In this document: in pieces, positions 27,346 to 36,245 of the stretch
How positions within the stretch are numbered: position 1 is the stretch's first letter
Layout: each line of letters begins with the position of its first letter
NCBI RefSeq assembly: GCF_002153425.1
Contig: NZ_KZ119600.1
Span: forward strand, 3,726,120-3,790,119
Reading direction: 5' to 3'
DNA: 64,000 nt
Source: Litchfieldia alkalitelluris
GTDB taxonomy: Bacteria; Bacillota; Bacilli; Bacillales; Salisediminibacteriaceae
Program-made: the position numbers and the translations under genes
The notes under the pieces: generated by a model
Seen by the model: the letters and a program-made list of their open reading frames with translations, nothing else
Told to the model about the DNA's origin: nothing
The model's database searches: none

Positions 27346-28224
27346 TCACGTTTTCAAAGATTCCGCAGCCTTTTTCCCAATCCCCCTCGCAACCGTAACT
27401 GCGCACACTTCAGCCGCCCCACCACCATACAATTCCGCCGCCGCACTTCGAATCGTCGCCCCCGTGGTGTAAATGTCATCAACTATAAGCACCCGCTTCC
27501 CCTTCAACTCCACTCCCCCGTCCTTCACCCGAAATGCCCCCTTCAACGACTCGATCCGCTCCACACGCCCCCTTTTACTCTGCTTCCCATCAGACATACT
27601 CACCCGCTCCAGCAACTCCTTCACCTGCCCAAATCCCCCCGCCAGAGCCTCCGCCTGATTGAAGCCACGCTCCCAATGCCGCGACCCCTTTAATGGTATC
27701 GGAACAACATAATCAAAGTGACCGAACGACTTCCGCCCCAACTTCCGGAGATCGTCAGTGAACAACTTCGCCAACTGCACATCCCCCCGGTACTTCAAAC
27801 GCGCCATCACCTCCTGCAGAAACTCATTGTACACATACAACGCACGATGCTGGAACGACAACGAATTCCATGGCTCTATCTCCTTCCAGCGTTGACAGTC
27901 CGAGCAAACCCCCAACTTCTTTTTTTCGGGAAAACTTGAAGTAGTCTCCTTCGAACCACTCCCTATATCCGCGTTCTTCTTTCCCCCCACATTATTTTTC
28001 CCCACCTCAATCCCCTTCTCTACACTCAGCTCCCCCACCCTTGGCCGACCGCACTCCTTGCATGTAAGTTCTTGAATCCGCTGCAACTGGCCACTGCAAA
28101 TACCGCAGAGGTGGGTTGTCTGCGCAATCCCAAGAACCCACCCCCAGCCCATATTCCCTTCAAATGTAGCATCACACCACAAACAACGCTCTGTCCCCTG
28201 CACCATTTCCAACCATCTCGCCAT
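27346..28224 (-). CDS. comFC: Competence protein ComFC
   Basis: 292 aa. An N-terminal Cys4 zinc ribbon (CLWCDATF, CGICSG) and CKECGRPR precede a phosphoribosyltransferase-type domain with the PRPP loop VLIVDDIYTTGATIRS. ComFC takes part in DNA uptake in natural competence. It starts three bases after the comFA stop. No comFB lies between comFA and comFC. Between about residues 62 and 105 there is a low-complexity, Gly/Lys-rich insertion. Confidence 0.92.
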   Translation of the reverse strand: MARWLEMVQGTERCLWCDATFEGNMGWGWVLGIAQTTHLCGICSGQLQRIQELTCKECGRPRVGELSVEKGIEVGKNNVGGKKNADIGSGSKETTSSFPEKKKLGVCSDCQRWKEIEPWNSLSFQHRALYVYNEFLQEVMARLKYRGDVQLAKLFTDDLRKLGRKSFGHFDYVVPIPLKGSRHWERGFNQAEALAGGFGQVKELLERVSMSDGKQSKRGRVERIESLKGAFRVKDGGVELKGKRVLIVDDIYTTGATIRSAAAELYGGGAAEVCAVTVARGIGKKAAESLKT

Positions 28225-28227
28225 TTG

Positions 28228-29958
28228 TCACTCCCCCTTCCTTTCTTCACGCAACTCCGCCTCTCCAAGCTTGTTCATTTCTTTGATGTGCCGCACCGCT
28301 TTCACCATTTCCTCCGTCTTCCCATAGTGAAAAAACACCACATCTCCCCTCGGGCAATCAGGACTCCTTCCAGCCCTTCCCGAGATTTGAACAAGAGCCG
28401 ACTCCGTAAAAATCCGATCCTCTGCCCCTACCACTCCCACTTGCACATCCTTTACCGTCACTCCACGCTCCAAAATCGTTGTGGTAACGAGCACCCTTGT
28501 AACGCCCTTTCGAAACTGCATTACCTTTTCTCTCCGATCCGGATCGGAAGAGTGGACAGATTCTATTTCTGTTCTGAGCTCTTTTTCCAAAGCGTTCATT
28601 ACTTTTTCAATTATCGCCACGCTCGGGATAAAAAGAAAAATTTGCTTTCTACTGGCGAGGTGGCCTTCCAACCACTTTCGAAGGGGAACTGGCAGTGACT
28701 TCCGCTCCAACTGTTTTTTCCATTGTCCAACCCACTGGAATCTTGGCTCGGGTAATGGGTGCTTATGGTATCTCCTTGCCACCTTCACGGATAGAATTTC
28801 TCCCTTTTCAGCAGCCCGCTTCATTTTTTCATCAGGCGTAGCAGATACGAAAACAGTGAGACTCCTGTTGTGCTTCGCCTTATCGACGCCGTACCGCAAC
28901 TTCCGGTCTGCCGTATATGGAAATGCGTCCACCTCATCAATGATCACAATGTCAAACGCTTTGTGAAATCGTAACACTTGGTGGGTCGTGCTGATGATGA
29001 GCTCCCCTTGCGCAAAACGATTTTCCGCACCTCCATAAAGTGCCTGCACGTTTGTTTTTGGGAATGCTTCCTTAAAACGAGGCTCTAGCTCCAGCACCAC
29101 GTCCGTTCTTGGTGTGGCAATGAGGACGTTCAAGCCTGCATTCAGTGCCAGTTGAATCCCGTAAAACAACATTTCCGTCTTCCCTGCGCCACAAACTGCC
29201 CAGGATAAAAACGTGTCCTTCTCGTTTGTACCTTGCAGAAATGCTTCAATCGTTTGGCACAACTTATCCGACGCCTTCTGTTGAAAAAAGGATAACGTTC
29301 CACTCCACGCCATCTCGTGAACGTGTGGTCGGTTCTCCCGTTCACCACCTACCTCGTGAACAGGAGAACCGTCCCGCTGTTCACAAAGCGGGGTGCACGT
29401 GGACACTTTGCCCATCATCAAACAACTACGACAATAAGTGCATTTTTCTTTGCAACGATAACAATCGTGAGTTCCAAATAAAAATGGATCACGATTACCG
29501 CACCGCTTGCATTGTAACTGACCTCCTTCCCCCGATCCTTTTTCCTTACCTTTCATCACTCCAGGTGAATAACTCACAAATCCATGACAAGCATGAACAT
29601 GAATTTCTTCCATGGAAAAGGGGATTTCATCAAATAGAAGCTGTCGTTTTTTAATGATGGAGACGAGTTCTGAGTTGTTCTGGAAGTTATGATTAGGGGG
29701 TGGAAAATAGAAGTTAATTCCCTCTGAAGCTAGTTTAAAAATAGTTTTGGAGTTCTTTTTTTGAATGGTAGGTTCTGAGTACAGAGGGTGGAGTGCAAGT
29801 TCACTGTGTGACGGAAATTCTGGTAACAGCCAAACTTCATTGTCCTGGAAATTGATAGTTGTGTAGGGTAGAAGATGGTTAGTGGAGGTTAAATCTCGAT
29901 GGGTGTGTTTGTTTTTGAGATACTCTATTTCAGATAGGTTTAGAGTGTAGAAGCGCAT
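28228..29958 (-). CDS. comFA: Competence DNA helicase ComFA
   Basis: 576 aa. Zinc-binding cysteines (CKRCGN, CYRCKEKCTYCRSC) are followed by a superfamily-2 helicase core: Walker A CGAGKTEM, DEVDAFPY, SATP and QISGRAGRSP. It drives single-stranded DNA into the cytosol during transformation. Between the zinc domain and the motor, the linker RDGSPVHEVGGERENRPHVH is encoded by a copy of a genome repeat (see the palindrome at 29985-30058), in frame. All helicase motifs are kept. Confidence 0.94.
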   Translation of the reverse strand: MRFYTLNLSEIEYLKNKHTHRDLTSTNHLLPYTTINFQDNEVWLLPEFPSHSELALHPLYSEPTIQKKNSKTIFKLASEGINFYFPPPNHNFQNNSELVSIIKKRQLLFDEIPFSMEEIHVHACHGFVSYSPGVMKGKEKGSGEGGQLQCKRCGNRDPFLFGTHDCYRCKEKCTYCRSCLMMGKVSTCTPLCEQRDGSPVHEVGGERENRPHVHEMAWSGTLSFFQQKASDKLCQTIEAFLQGTNEKDTFLSWAVCGAGKTEMLFYGIQLALNAGLNVLIATPRTDVVLELEPRFKEAFPKTNVQALYGGAENRFAQGELIISTTHQVLRFHKAFDIVIIDEVDAFPYTADRKLRYGVDKAKHNRSLTVFVSATPDEKMKRAAEKGEILSVKVARRYHKHPLPEPRFQWVGQWKKQLERKSLPVPLRKWLEGHLASRKQIFLFIPSVAIIEKVMNALEKELRTEIESVHSSDPDRREKVMQFRKGVTRVLVTTTILERGVTVKDVQVGVVGAEDRIFTESALVQISGRAGRSPDCPRGDVVFFHYGKTEEMVKAVRHIKEMNKLGEAELREERKGE

Positions 29959-29984
29959 AGGGGGTGCTCCTTTCAGTTTGGGGG

Positions 29985-30058
29985 TTTGTAAACACGGGGA
30001 CGGTTCTTGCGTTCACAAGGGAAACGAAACCGTGAACGCAAGAACCGTCCCCGTGTTC
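29985..30058. repeat. Long palindrome between degV and comFA
   Basis: Arms GAACACGGGGACGGTTCTTG and the complementary CAAGAACCGTCCCCGTGTTC extend to about 27 bp each, with a loop of about 14 bases. Related GAACCGTCC sequences occur at 11981, 13769 and inside comFA. It can also act as a terminator or read-through brake between the genes. Confidence 0.75.
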
Positions 30059-30124
30059 AAAAGAGGTAGGAGGACAGTGAGAAAATTTACACGTTCCGCT
30101 CATTGCCTCCACAGTATTAAAAAT

Positions 30125-30970
30125 CTATAGTTTTACCCAGCCGATTCCCATACTTCCTTCTCCAAGGTGGGTTCCGATCACTGGGCCAAAATAGCTCACG
30201 TCAATTTGGCTGTCAGGGTACTGATCTCGTAAGTCAGTTGCAAGTAAGTCCGCTTTGTCTTGGCGATTTGCATGGATAACAGTAATTTTTAACGGGTGTT
30301 TCTTCGCGTCTTCATCTAGCATGCTCAAGATTTTACCCATCGCTTTCTTCTCCGTACGAACTTTCTCGTAAGGTACAATCACCTTGTTTTCAAAATGCAA
30401 AACCGGTTTTATTTGCAATAGGCTTCCAACGATCAACTGTGCACCGTTCAGTCTCCCACCACGGTGTAAGTGGCTCAAGTCATCAGCCATAAAGTATGCT
30501 CGCGTATTGGCTTTCATTTCATCAAGCTTCTTCAGAATAGATTCACTTGTCTCACCAGCTGCCGCCAATTCTGCTGCCTTTAAGACAAAAAATCCTTGCA
30601 CCATACAGCTAATTTCTGAGTCAAAAACGTGGACCTTTATGTCATCAACCATATTTCCAGCAGCTACAGCAGTTTGGAACGTCCCACTAATCCCGCTAGA
30701 AAGAGTAATGACAATCGCTTCGTCATATCCTTCCTTCGCTAATTCCTGATACTTTTCTTCGAATAGACCTATGGCAGGTTGGGAAGTCGTCGGCAGATCT
30801 TCTTTTGCCTTCATTTCTTCGTAAAACTGTTCTGCTGTTATTTCTTGCTCTTCTTTATACGCTTCTTCACCAAAAACAACGTTGAGTGGCACCATCGAGA
30901 TGTTTTTGGCTTCTCTCGTTTCTTTCGGTATGTAAGCTGTACTATCAGTTATGATTGCAATTTTACTCAT
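30125..30970 (-). CDS. degV: DegV family fatty-acid-binding protein
   Basis: 281 aa. IITDSTAYIP at the N-terminus and LSSGISGTFQTA, HRGGRLNGAQ and PVIGTHLGEGSMGIGW place it in the DegV family, which binds fatty acids, often as the substrate-presenting FakB subunit of fatty-acid kinase. Position between degU and comFA matches B. subtilis yviA/degV. Confidence 0.93.
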   Translation of the reverse strand: MSKIAIITDSTAYIPKETREAKNISMVPLNVVFGEEAYKEEQEITAEQFYEEMKAKEDLPTTSQPAIGLFEEKYQELAKEGYDEAIVITLSSGISGTFQTAVAAGNMVDDIKVHVFDSEISCMVQGFFVLKAAELAAAGETSESILKKLDEMKANTRAYFMADDLSHLHRGGRLNGAQLIVGSLLQIKPVLHFENKVIVPYEKVRTEKKAMGKILSMLDEDAKKHPLKITVIHANRQDKADLLATDLRDQYPDSQIDVSYFGPVIGTHLGEGSMGIGWVKL

Positions 30971-31504
30971 AAATTTTCACACTTCTTCCGTTTAAATTTC
31001 AATTAACAATGTTTGTGGTGTTGCCTCTTTTTCTTTTCTAATGATGTTATTTGATTGTATGTAAATAAAAGATAATAATCCACTTTCTTGCATTGAATAT
31101 TTTTTCCATTTTCGTTTCATGGGTGAAGAAAGAAATGATAGTGCAGTGGTAATTTCAGTTTCTAGTAATTGTGGACGTTTCATTTGTCGTCAAATTCTTT
31201 TTGACATGTGGTAAAAACTAATATCTCTACTATTAAATTTCTTTGGTCACTTATAATTCATAGTATCAAGTTTGCTAGCGGTTTGTCTATTGTTTCCATT
31301 TAAATCACATAATTTTACTAGAATTGGGTTTGGTGAGGAGTGAGTTCGGGGCTTTAATAGAATAGGGTCGGATTGTAATTAGCCAATACTAAATAAACGC
31401 CTTTATTTTGTTGCTCTGGATCTGGGGCTGGGGCTGAGGCTTTGTCGTATTCTTTGTATTGCGATATAGATTCGTGGCACTTGAAAACTTTACCGTATTC
31501 CATC

Positions 31505-32145
31505 TAATTACGAAAATGAAGACTCAAATTGCTTCACTAATATTCAGTCCCCATTCTGCGAAAATGCGGACTCAAGTCGCTTCACTCCCTCATTTCAGTC
31601 CGCATTTCTGGAAAATGCGGACTCAAATCGCTCCACTCACTCATTTCAGTCCGCATTTCTGGAAAATGCGGACTCAAATCGCTCCACTCACTCATTTCAG
31701 TCCGCATTTCTGGAAAATGCGGACTCAAATTGCTTCACTTCCTCTTTTCAGTCCGCATTTCTGGAAAATGCAGACTCAAGTCGCTTCACTTCCTCTTTTC
31801 AGTCCTCATTTCTGGAAAATGCGGACTCAAGTCGCTCCACTCCCTCATTTCAGTCCGCATTTCTGGAAAATGCGGACTCAAGTCGCTCCACTCCCTCATT
31901 TCAGTCCACAATTCTGGAAAATGTTGACTCAAATCGCTTCACTTCCTCTTTTCAGTCCACATTTCTTGAAAATGCGGACTCAAATCGCTTCACTTCCTCT
32001 TTTCAGTCCACATTTCTTGAAAATGCGGACTCAAATTGCTTCACTTCCTCTTTTGAGTCCACATTTCTGGAAAATGCGGACTCAAATCGCCCCACTCCCT
32101 CATTTCAGTCCTCATTTCTGGAAAATGTGGACTCAAGTCGCTCCA
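31505..32145. repeat. 51-bp tandem hairpin array, about 12-13 units
   Basis: GACTCAA recurs at 31569, 31620, 31671, 31722, 31773 and 31824, exactly 51 bases apart, and continues to about 32130; the first step (31521 to 31569) is 48. In each unit AGTCCGCATTT pairs with AAATGCGGACT around a short TCTGGA-type loop. Because 51 is a multiple of three, a long open frame of 17-residue repeats results on the plus strand, but it has no ribosome site and no gene-like composition. Confidence 0.9.
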
Positions 32146-32149
32146 CTTC

Positions 32150-32780
32150 TATTACCGACAGATTGGATCCTCCAAATCGTAAATCTGTCGATAAGAGCTA
32201 GGACTACCGACAGATTGGATCCTCCAAAACGCAAATCTGTCGATAAGAGCTAGGACTACCGACAGATTGATCCTATAAAATCGCAAATCTGTCGATAAGA
32301 GCTGGGATTAACGACAGATTTGATACTCAAAAACGCAAATCTGTCGATAAGAGCTAGGACTACCGACAGATTGATCCTATAAAATCGCAAATCTGTCGAT
32401 AAGAGCTAGGATTACCGACAGATTGATCCTATAAAATCGCAAATCTGTCGATAAGAGCTGGGATTACCGTCAGTTTTGATCCTCCAAATCGCAAATCTGT
32501 CGATAAGAGCTGGGATTACCGACAGTTTTGACCCTCCAATACGAAAATCTGTCGATAAGAGCTAGAATTACCGACAGATTTGCTCCTCGAAAACGCAAAT
32601 CTGTCGATAAGAACAAGGATTACCGACAGTTTTGATCCTCGAAAACGAAAATCTGTCGATAAGAACAAGGATTAACGACAGATTTGATACTCGAAAACGA
32701 AAATCTGTCGATTAGAGCTTGGATTACCGACAGATTCGATCCTCGACTACGAAAATCTGTCGATATGAGCTAGGACAGAG
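32150..32780. repeat. 52-bp tandem hairpin array, about 12 units
   Basis: CCGACAG landmarks at 32155, 32207, 32259, 32311, 32363, 32415, 32467 and 32519 are exactly 52 bases apart and continue to about 32765. CGACAGATT pairs with AATCTGTCG in each unit, over a 16-18-base variable loop. It directly abuts the 51-bp array, and a last copy of that array's unit follows at about 32776-32820. No gene lies in 31184-32957. Confidence 0.9.
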
Positions 32781-32957
32781 GACTCAAATTGCTCCACTCC
32801 CTCATTTCAGTCCGCATTCTGATTTCGAATAGGAAGCCATTTATAAACACCTAAAAAAACTGACGACTTATATAAATTTCCACCTAAAAAAGCCACCGAC
32901 ATTATAATAATGCCAGCAGCTTGCTTCCCAGTTTAGTCCATCATAACCAAACAGTCT

Positions 32958-33659
32958 TTAATTCACCTTCACCCAACCATTTTTGATTGCTTCCACAACA
33001 GCTTGGGTACGGTCGTTCATGTTCATTTTTTGTAAGATGTTACTTACATGGTTTTTAACTGTCTTTTCACTAATATATAGTGCGTCACCAATGGCACGAT
33101 TACTCTTCCCATCTGTCATCAGTTGGAGAACTTCGCATTCTCTTTTTGTTAGTAAATGAAGAGGTCTGCGATATTCCACTTCACGGAAGCCAATCTCCGT
33201 TTCAGGCTTATCATCATTGGCTAAACGGCGATATTCGCTGATGAGGTTGTAAGTTACTTTTGGGTGTATGTATGCGCCGCCCTCACCCACTACTTTTACA
33301 GCCTCGATCAGTGCGTCAGTATCCATTTCCTTAAGCAAGTAACCAGAAGCCCCTGTTTTTAAAACATGTGTTACGTAAGACTCATCATCATGAATAGAAA
33401 GAATTAGCACTTTTACTTTAGGGAAAGTTTCCACTAATTTTTTCGTCGCCTCCACACCATTCACGTTAGGCATGTTAATATCCATTAACACAACATCTGG
33501 CTGATAGTTTCGTACGATATCTATCACAACTTCTCCATCGCTTCCTTCTGCAACGACTTCAAAGCTTGGTTCCATCGCCAAAATCCTTTTGACCCCTTCC
33601 CTAAAAAGTTGGTGGTCATCAATTAATACGATCCTAATTGGATTTTCTACTTCACTCAT
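32958..33659 (-). CDS. degU: Response regulator DegU
   Basis: 233 aa. Receiver domain with acidic pocket ([13 protein letters not shown]) and phospho-acceptor D60 in VVLMDINMP, then a LuxR-type HTH ([21 protein letters not shown]). It controls exoenzymes, competence and motility with DegS. ATG follows GGAGGAGGAGAAAACA. A gap of nearly 280 bases separates it from degS, larger than in B. subtilis. Confidence 0.96.
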   Translation of the reverse strand: MSEVENPIRIVLIDDHQLFREGVKRILAMEPSFEVVAEGSDGEVVIDIVRNYQPDVVLMDINMPNVNGVEATKKLVETFPKVKVLILSIHDDESYVTHVLKTGASGYLLKEMDTDALIEAVKVVGEGGAYIHPKVTYNLISEYRRLANDDKPETEIGFREVEYRRPLHLLTKRECEVLQLMTDGKSNRAIGDALYISEKTVKNHVSNILQKMNMNDRTQAVVEAIKNGWVKVN

Positions 33660-33818
33660 TGTTTTCTCCTCCTCCAGGATTTGCTCCCTTGACCTGAATA
33701 TTCTCTTTTTATTTACAGCATTTTTCGTAAAATTATTGCTTCCTTTTTATTATGGCAAGTCCCATCATTAGATCATCTACATCTATTTTTAAAGTACCCA
33801 TTATTATTATAAAGCATT

Positions 33819-33941
33819 TTAGAAAAATACTTTTGTTTTCCAATAAATTAAGTAATTTTTTCCTGTACCTCTATCATCATTAAGAATCGTGTTCATGTAA
33901 ATACGACGATACTCTTCAATTATACCATTCTTTCTACTCAT
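33819..33941 (-). CDS. Possible 40-aa ORF overlapping the degS stop
   Basis: An ATG at 33941 overlaps the degS stop codon (ATGA), so translation could be coupled. The 40 residues are basic and aromatic-rich (MSRKNGIIEEYRRIYM). I know no gene at this place in relatives, and the overlap may be chance. Confidence 0.2.
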   Translation of the reverse strand: MSRKNGIIEEYRRIYMNTILNDDRGTGKNYLIYWKTKVFF

Positions 33942-35071
33942 TTTTTCCCACTAATAGGGATTTGGACCATGAGTAAAGTCCCACGCCCTGGCTTTGAATC
34001 GATGGTCAATTGACCGTCTAACATATTCACTCTTTCACGCATTCCCATTAACCCGAAGGATCCTTCCTTTTTCACTTCTGGGTCAAAACCTCGCCCATCA
34101 TCCTTAATAATGGCAATAGCTTTCGTTGGCTTTAGCTCCATCTTCACAACCACCTCAGACGGCGATGCATGCTTATATGCATTTTGAACAGCCTCTTGTA
34201 CGAATCTAAATAACGCAATTTCCATTTCTGATGGGAGGCGGATTTCCTTACCTAAGTTTTTAAAACTCACGTTCATTCCTGTTCGTTCTTCAATGTTCCT
34301 TAAGTACTTTGCCAATGTCGGCACCAACCCTAAATCATCTAACGCCATCGGTCGCAAGTCATATATAATGCGGCGCACTTCCGATAATGATTCCTTCACC
34401 ATTTCACGAAGATCCTGGATTTCCTTTAAGGCTTCCTGGACACCGTGTTCGTTATATACTCGCTCTACCAACTCTGACCTTAGCATGACATTCGCCATCA
34501 TTTGTGCAGGACCATCATGAATTTCGCGGGAAAGTCGCTTTCTCTCTTCTTCTTGGGCCTCAATAATCTTCAAGCCAAATTTCTGCATTTCGACAGCGTC
34601 TGCCACCATCTCCGTCACTTGTTTTAAGTCACCAGTTAAATAATTTATGACGACATTAATTTGACTGACGAGGGCCTCCGCTCTGTCGATTGTATCCTTC
34701 AGCTTCATCAGGCGTCTTTCAATGTTATCTCGCCGTTCTCGTAGCTGTTTTTCCTCTTGCCTCAAAACTGCAAGCTGAACTTGATAATCATTTGCTTGTT
34801 CGTAAGCAGATCTCACTTCCTCATCCGTATAATTCGCAAAGTGCTTGCTTACTTCAGCAAGTCTATTTCTAGCAAATCTTGAATGGACTTCCATGCGTTC
34901 CGTTTTCTCAATAATATTAATGACACTATTTTGAACGAGAGTTAAATCTGCCTTAAGCTGACTGTACTCAGACCTTGATTCTTCCCCTATTTCAAAAATC
35001 TTTTCTTTGCTGTCCCCAACGGTTTCCATCATTTTTTGTAATATGTCTTGAATGGAGTTACCAGAAGCCAT
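33938..35071 (-). CDS. degS: Sensor histidine kinase DegS
   Basis: 377 aa, cytoplasmic (no membrane segment). Long N-terminal coiled coil, then the HisKA_3 phospho-acceptor motif RLSREIHDGPAQMM and an HATPase domain (VQEAVQNAYKHA, DDGRGFDP, GLMGMRERV). ATG at 35071 follows GTGGGGAGACTACAT; an in-frame start at 35092 would place the ribosome site inside the gene. Partner of DegU. Confidence 0.95.
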   Translation of the reverse strand: MASGNSIQDILQKMMETVGDSKEKIFEIGEESRSEYSQLKADLTLVQNSVINIIEKTERMEVHSRFARNRLAEVSKHFANYTDEEVRSAYEQANDYQVQLAVLRQEEKQLRERRDNIERRLMKLKDTIDRAEALVSQINVVINYLTGDLKQVTEMVADAVEMQKFGLKIIEAQEEERKRLSREIHDGPAQMMANVMLRSELVERVYNEHGVQEALKEIQDLREMVKESLSEVRRIIYDLRPMALDDLGLVPTLAKYLRNIEERTGMNVSFKNLGKEIRLPSEMEIALFRFVQEAVQNAYKHASPSEVVVKMELKPTKAIAIIKDDGRGFDPEVKKEGSFGLMGMRERVNMLDGQLTIDSKPGRGTLLMVQIPISGKK

Positions 35072-35374
35072 ATGTAGTCTCCCCACTTTCATTCTATTTC
35101 CTATTATCTACGTAATGGATGACCGTGTTGTTTGTAAAAAGCAAGCGAGGTCTCTACACCATTCGTTTTATCTCCCCAGTTTATGGGGGAATATTTGATA
35201 ATTGGAGAAAAACATTTCAAATAAACAGACCTTTCAAACTATAGACGTATTTTACAATAATCTTGGTTCGTTGTCGTATTATTTATATTAATATTTCATT
35301 AATTCTCTTTCTTGAGGAGAAATCCCTCCTATATTATGGAATTAACTTGAAATAATCGTTCGCTAAATGAGTTC

Positions 35375-35428
35375 GTTACCAGGTAACCGACCGATATATC
35401 GGTCGGTTACCTGGTAACATGGTATAAT
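35375..35428 (+). promoter_or_regulatory. 44-bp perfect palindrome next to the yvyE promoter
   Basis: 35375-35418 is a perfect 44-base palindrome: GTTACCAGGTAACCGACCGA, then TATA, then the exact complement. A TATAAT box follows at 35423-35428 and reads towards yvyE. The inner ACCGACCG/CGGTCGGT half-sites resemble TetR-family operators. A transcriptional operator for yvyE, for degS in the opposite direction, or both is likely. Confidence 0.65.
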
Positions 35429-35461
35429 AACCACAAATCATTTTTTCAAGGAGAATTTGTC

Positions 35462-36115
35462 ATGCTCTCATCATATTATACAGTGAAAGAAAATAAAAAC
35501 GGAGATCACGGTATTCACGAGATCGTTATACAGAAGTCTCGTTTTATTGCTCACATTAAACGAGTTACTTCAGAGGAAGATGCCCAAGCATTTATAGAAA
35601 AGATAAAAAAGGAGCATTGGAACGCAAACCACAATTGCTCCGCCTATATGATTGGGGAAAACGATCAAATTCAAAAAGCTAACGATGATGGAGAACCATC
35701 AGGAACAGCAGGTGTTCCCATATTAGAAGTACTAAAAAAGCGCCATTTAAAAGATACTGTAGTTGTAATTACAAGGTACTTTGGTGGGATCAAGCTAGGA
35801 GCAGGTGGTTTAATCCGTGCATATGGCAGTGCTACATCTGAAGGGATTACTGCAAATGGAGTCGTTGAACGGAGGCTTGCACAGCGGTACAAGCTTACGA
35901 TTGACTATCACTTTCTAGGAAAAGTGGAGAATGAGCTCCATTCTTCGCCATACATCATTGATAAGATGGATTACGTGGATCAAGTGCAGATCGAAGTCCT
36001 TGTGTATGTTGGGGAGGAAGCTAGCTTTGAGGAGTGGTTTACTAACTTAACTAGTGGCCAAGGTAAGTTGGAAAAAATAAGCGTTCAATATTTAGAAAAG
36101 GATATTGGGCAATAA
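35462..36115 (+). CDS. yvyE: YigZ/IMPACT family protein YvyE
   Basis: 217 aa. KKEHWNANHNCSAYMIG, DDGEPSGTAGVPIL and TRYFGGIKLGAGGLIRAYG are the conserved UPF0029/IMPACT core; a ferredoxin-like C-terminal domain follows. Divergent from degS as in B. subtilis. The ATG lies behind AAGGAGAATTTGTC. Molecular function is not settled for the family; a translation-linked role is proposed. Confidence 0.93.
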   Translation: MLSSYYTVKENKNGDHGIHEIVIQKSRFIAHIKRVTSEEDAQAFIEKIKKEHWNANHNCSAYMIGENDQIQKANDDGEPSGTAGVPILEVLKKRHLKDTVVVITRYFGGIKLGAGGLIRAYGSATSEGITANGVVERRLAQRYKLTIDYHFLGKVENELHSSPYIIDKMDYVDQVQIEVLVYVGEEASFEEWFTNLTSGQGKLEKISVQYLEKDIGQ

Positions 36116-36210
36116 AACAAACTAAAATAATACAAGGACTTGCTTGAGCTTGATGATGACGCAAAAAGTAACCTAATTCCCATCACCTAAGTTTAACCAA
36201 TGGCAAAAAG

Positions 36211-36245
36211 AAAACTTAGTTCGTTCTTTCAACGAACTAAGTTTT
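36211..36245. terminator. Bidirectional terminator
   Basis: AAAACTTAGTTCGTT and AACGAACTAAGTTTT form a perfect 15-bp stem with a five-base loop. The stop codon of the minus-strand kinase gene lies within it, and it also terminates yvyE from the other side. Confidence 0.75.

Noticed and set aside
27473-29654. Several plus-strand open frames opposite comFC and comFA
   Set aside because: They are antisense shadows of well-supported genes with all family motifs on the minus strand.
30992-31183. Minus-strand 63-residue open frame upstream of degV
   Set aside because: No ribosome site, no recognisable family and no conservation expected at this place; could be real but unsupported.
31459-32253. 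Long plus-strand open frame of about 264 residues with 17-residue repeats
   Set aside because: It is a by-product of the 51-bp hairpin array (51 is divisible by three). No ribosome site, and the composition follows the DNA hairpin rather than a protein.
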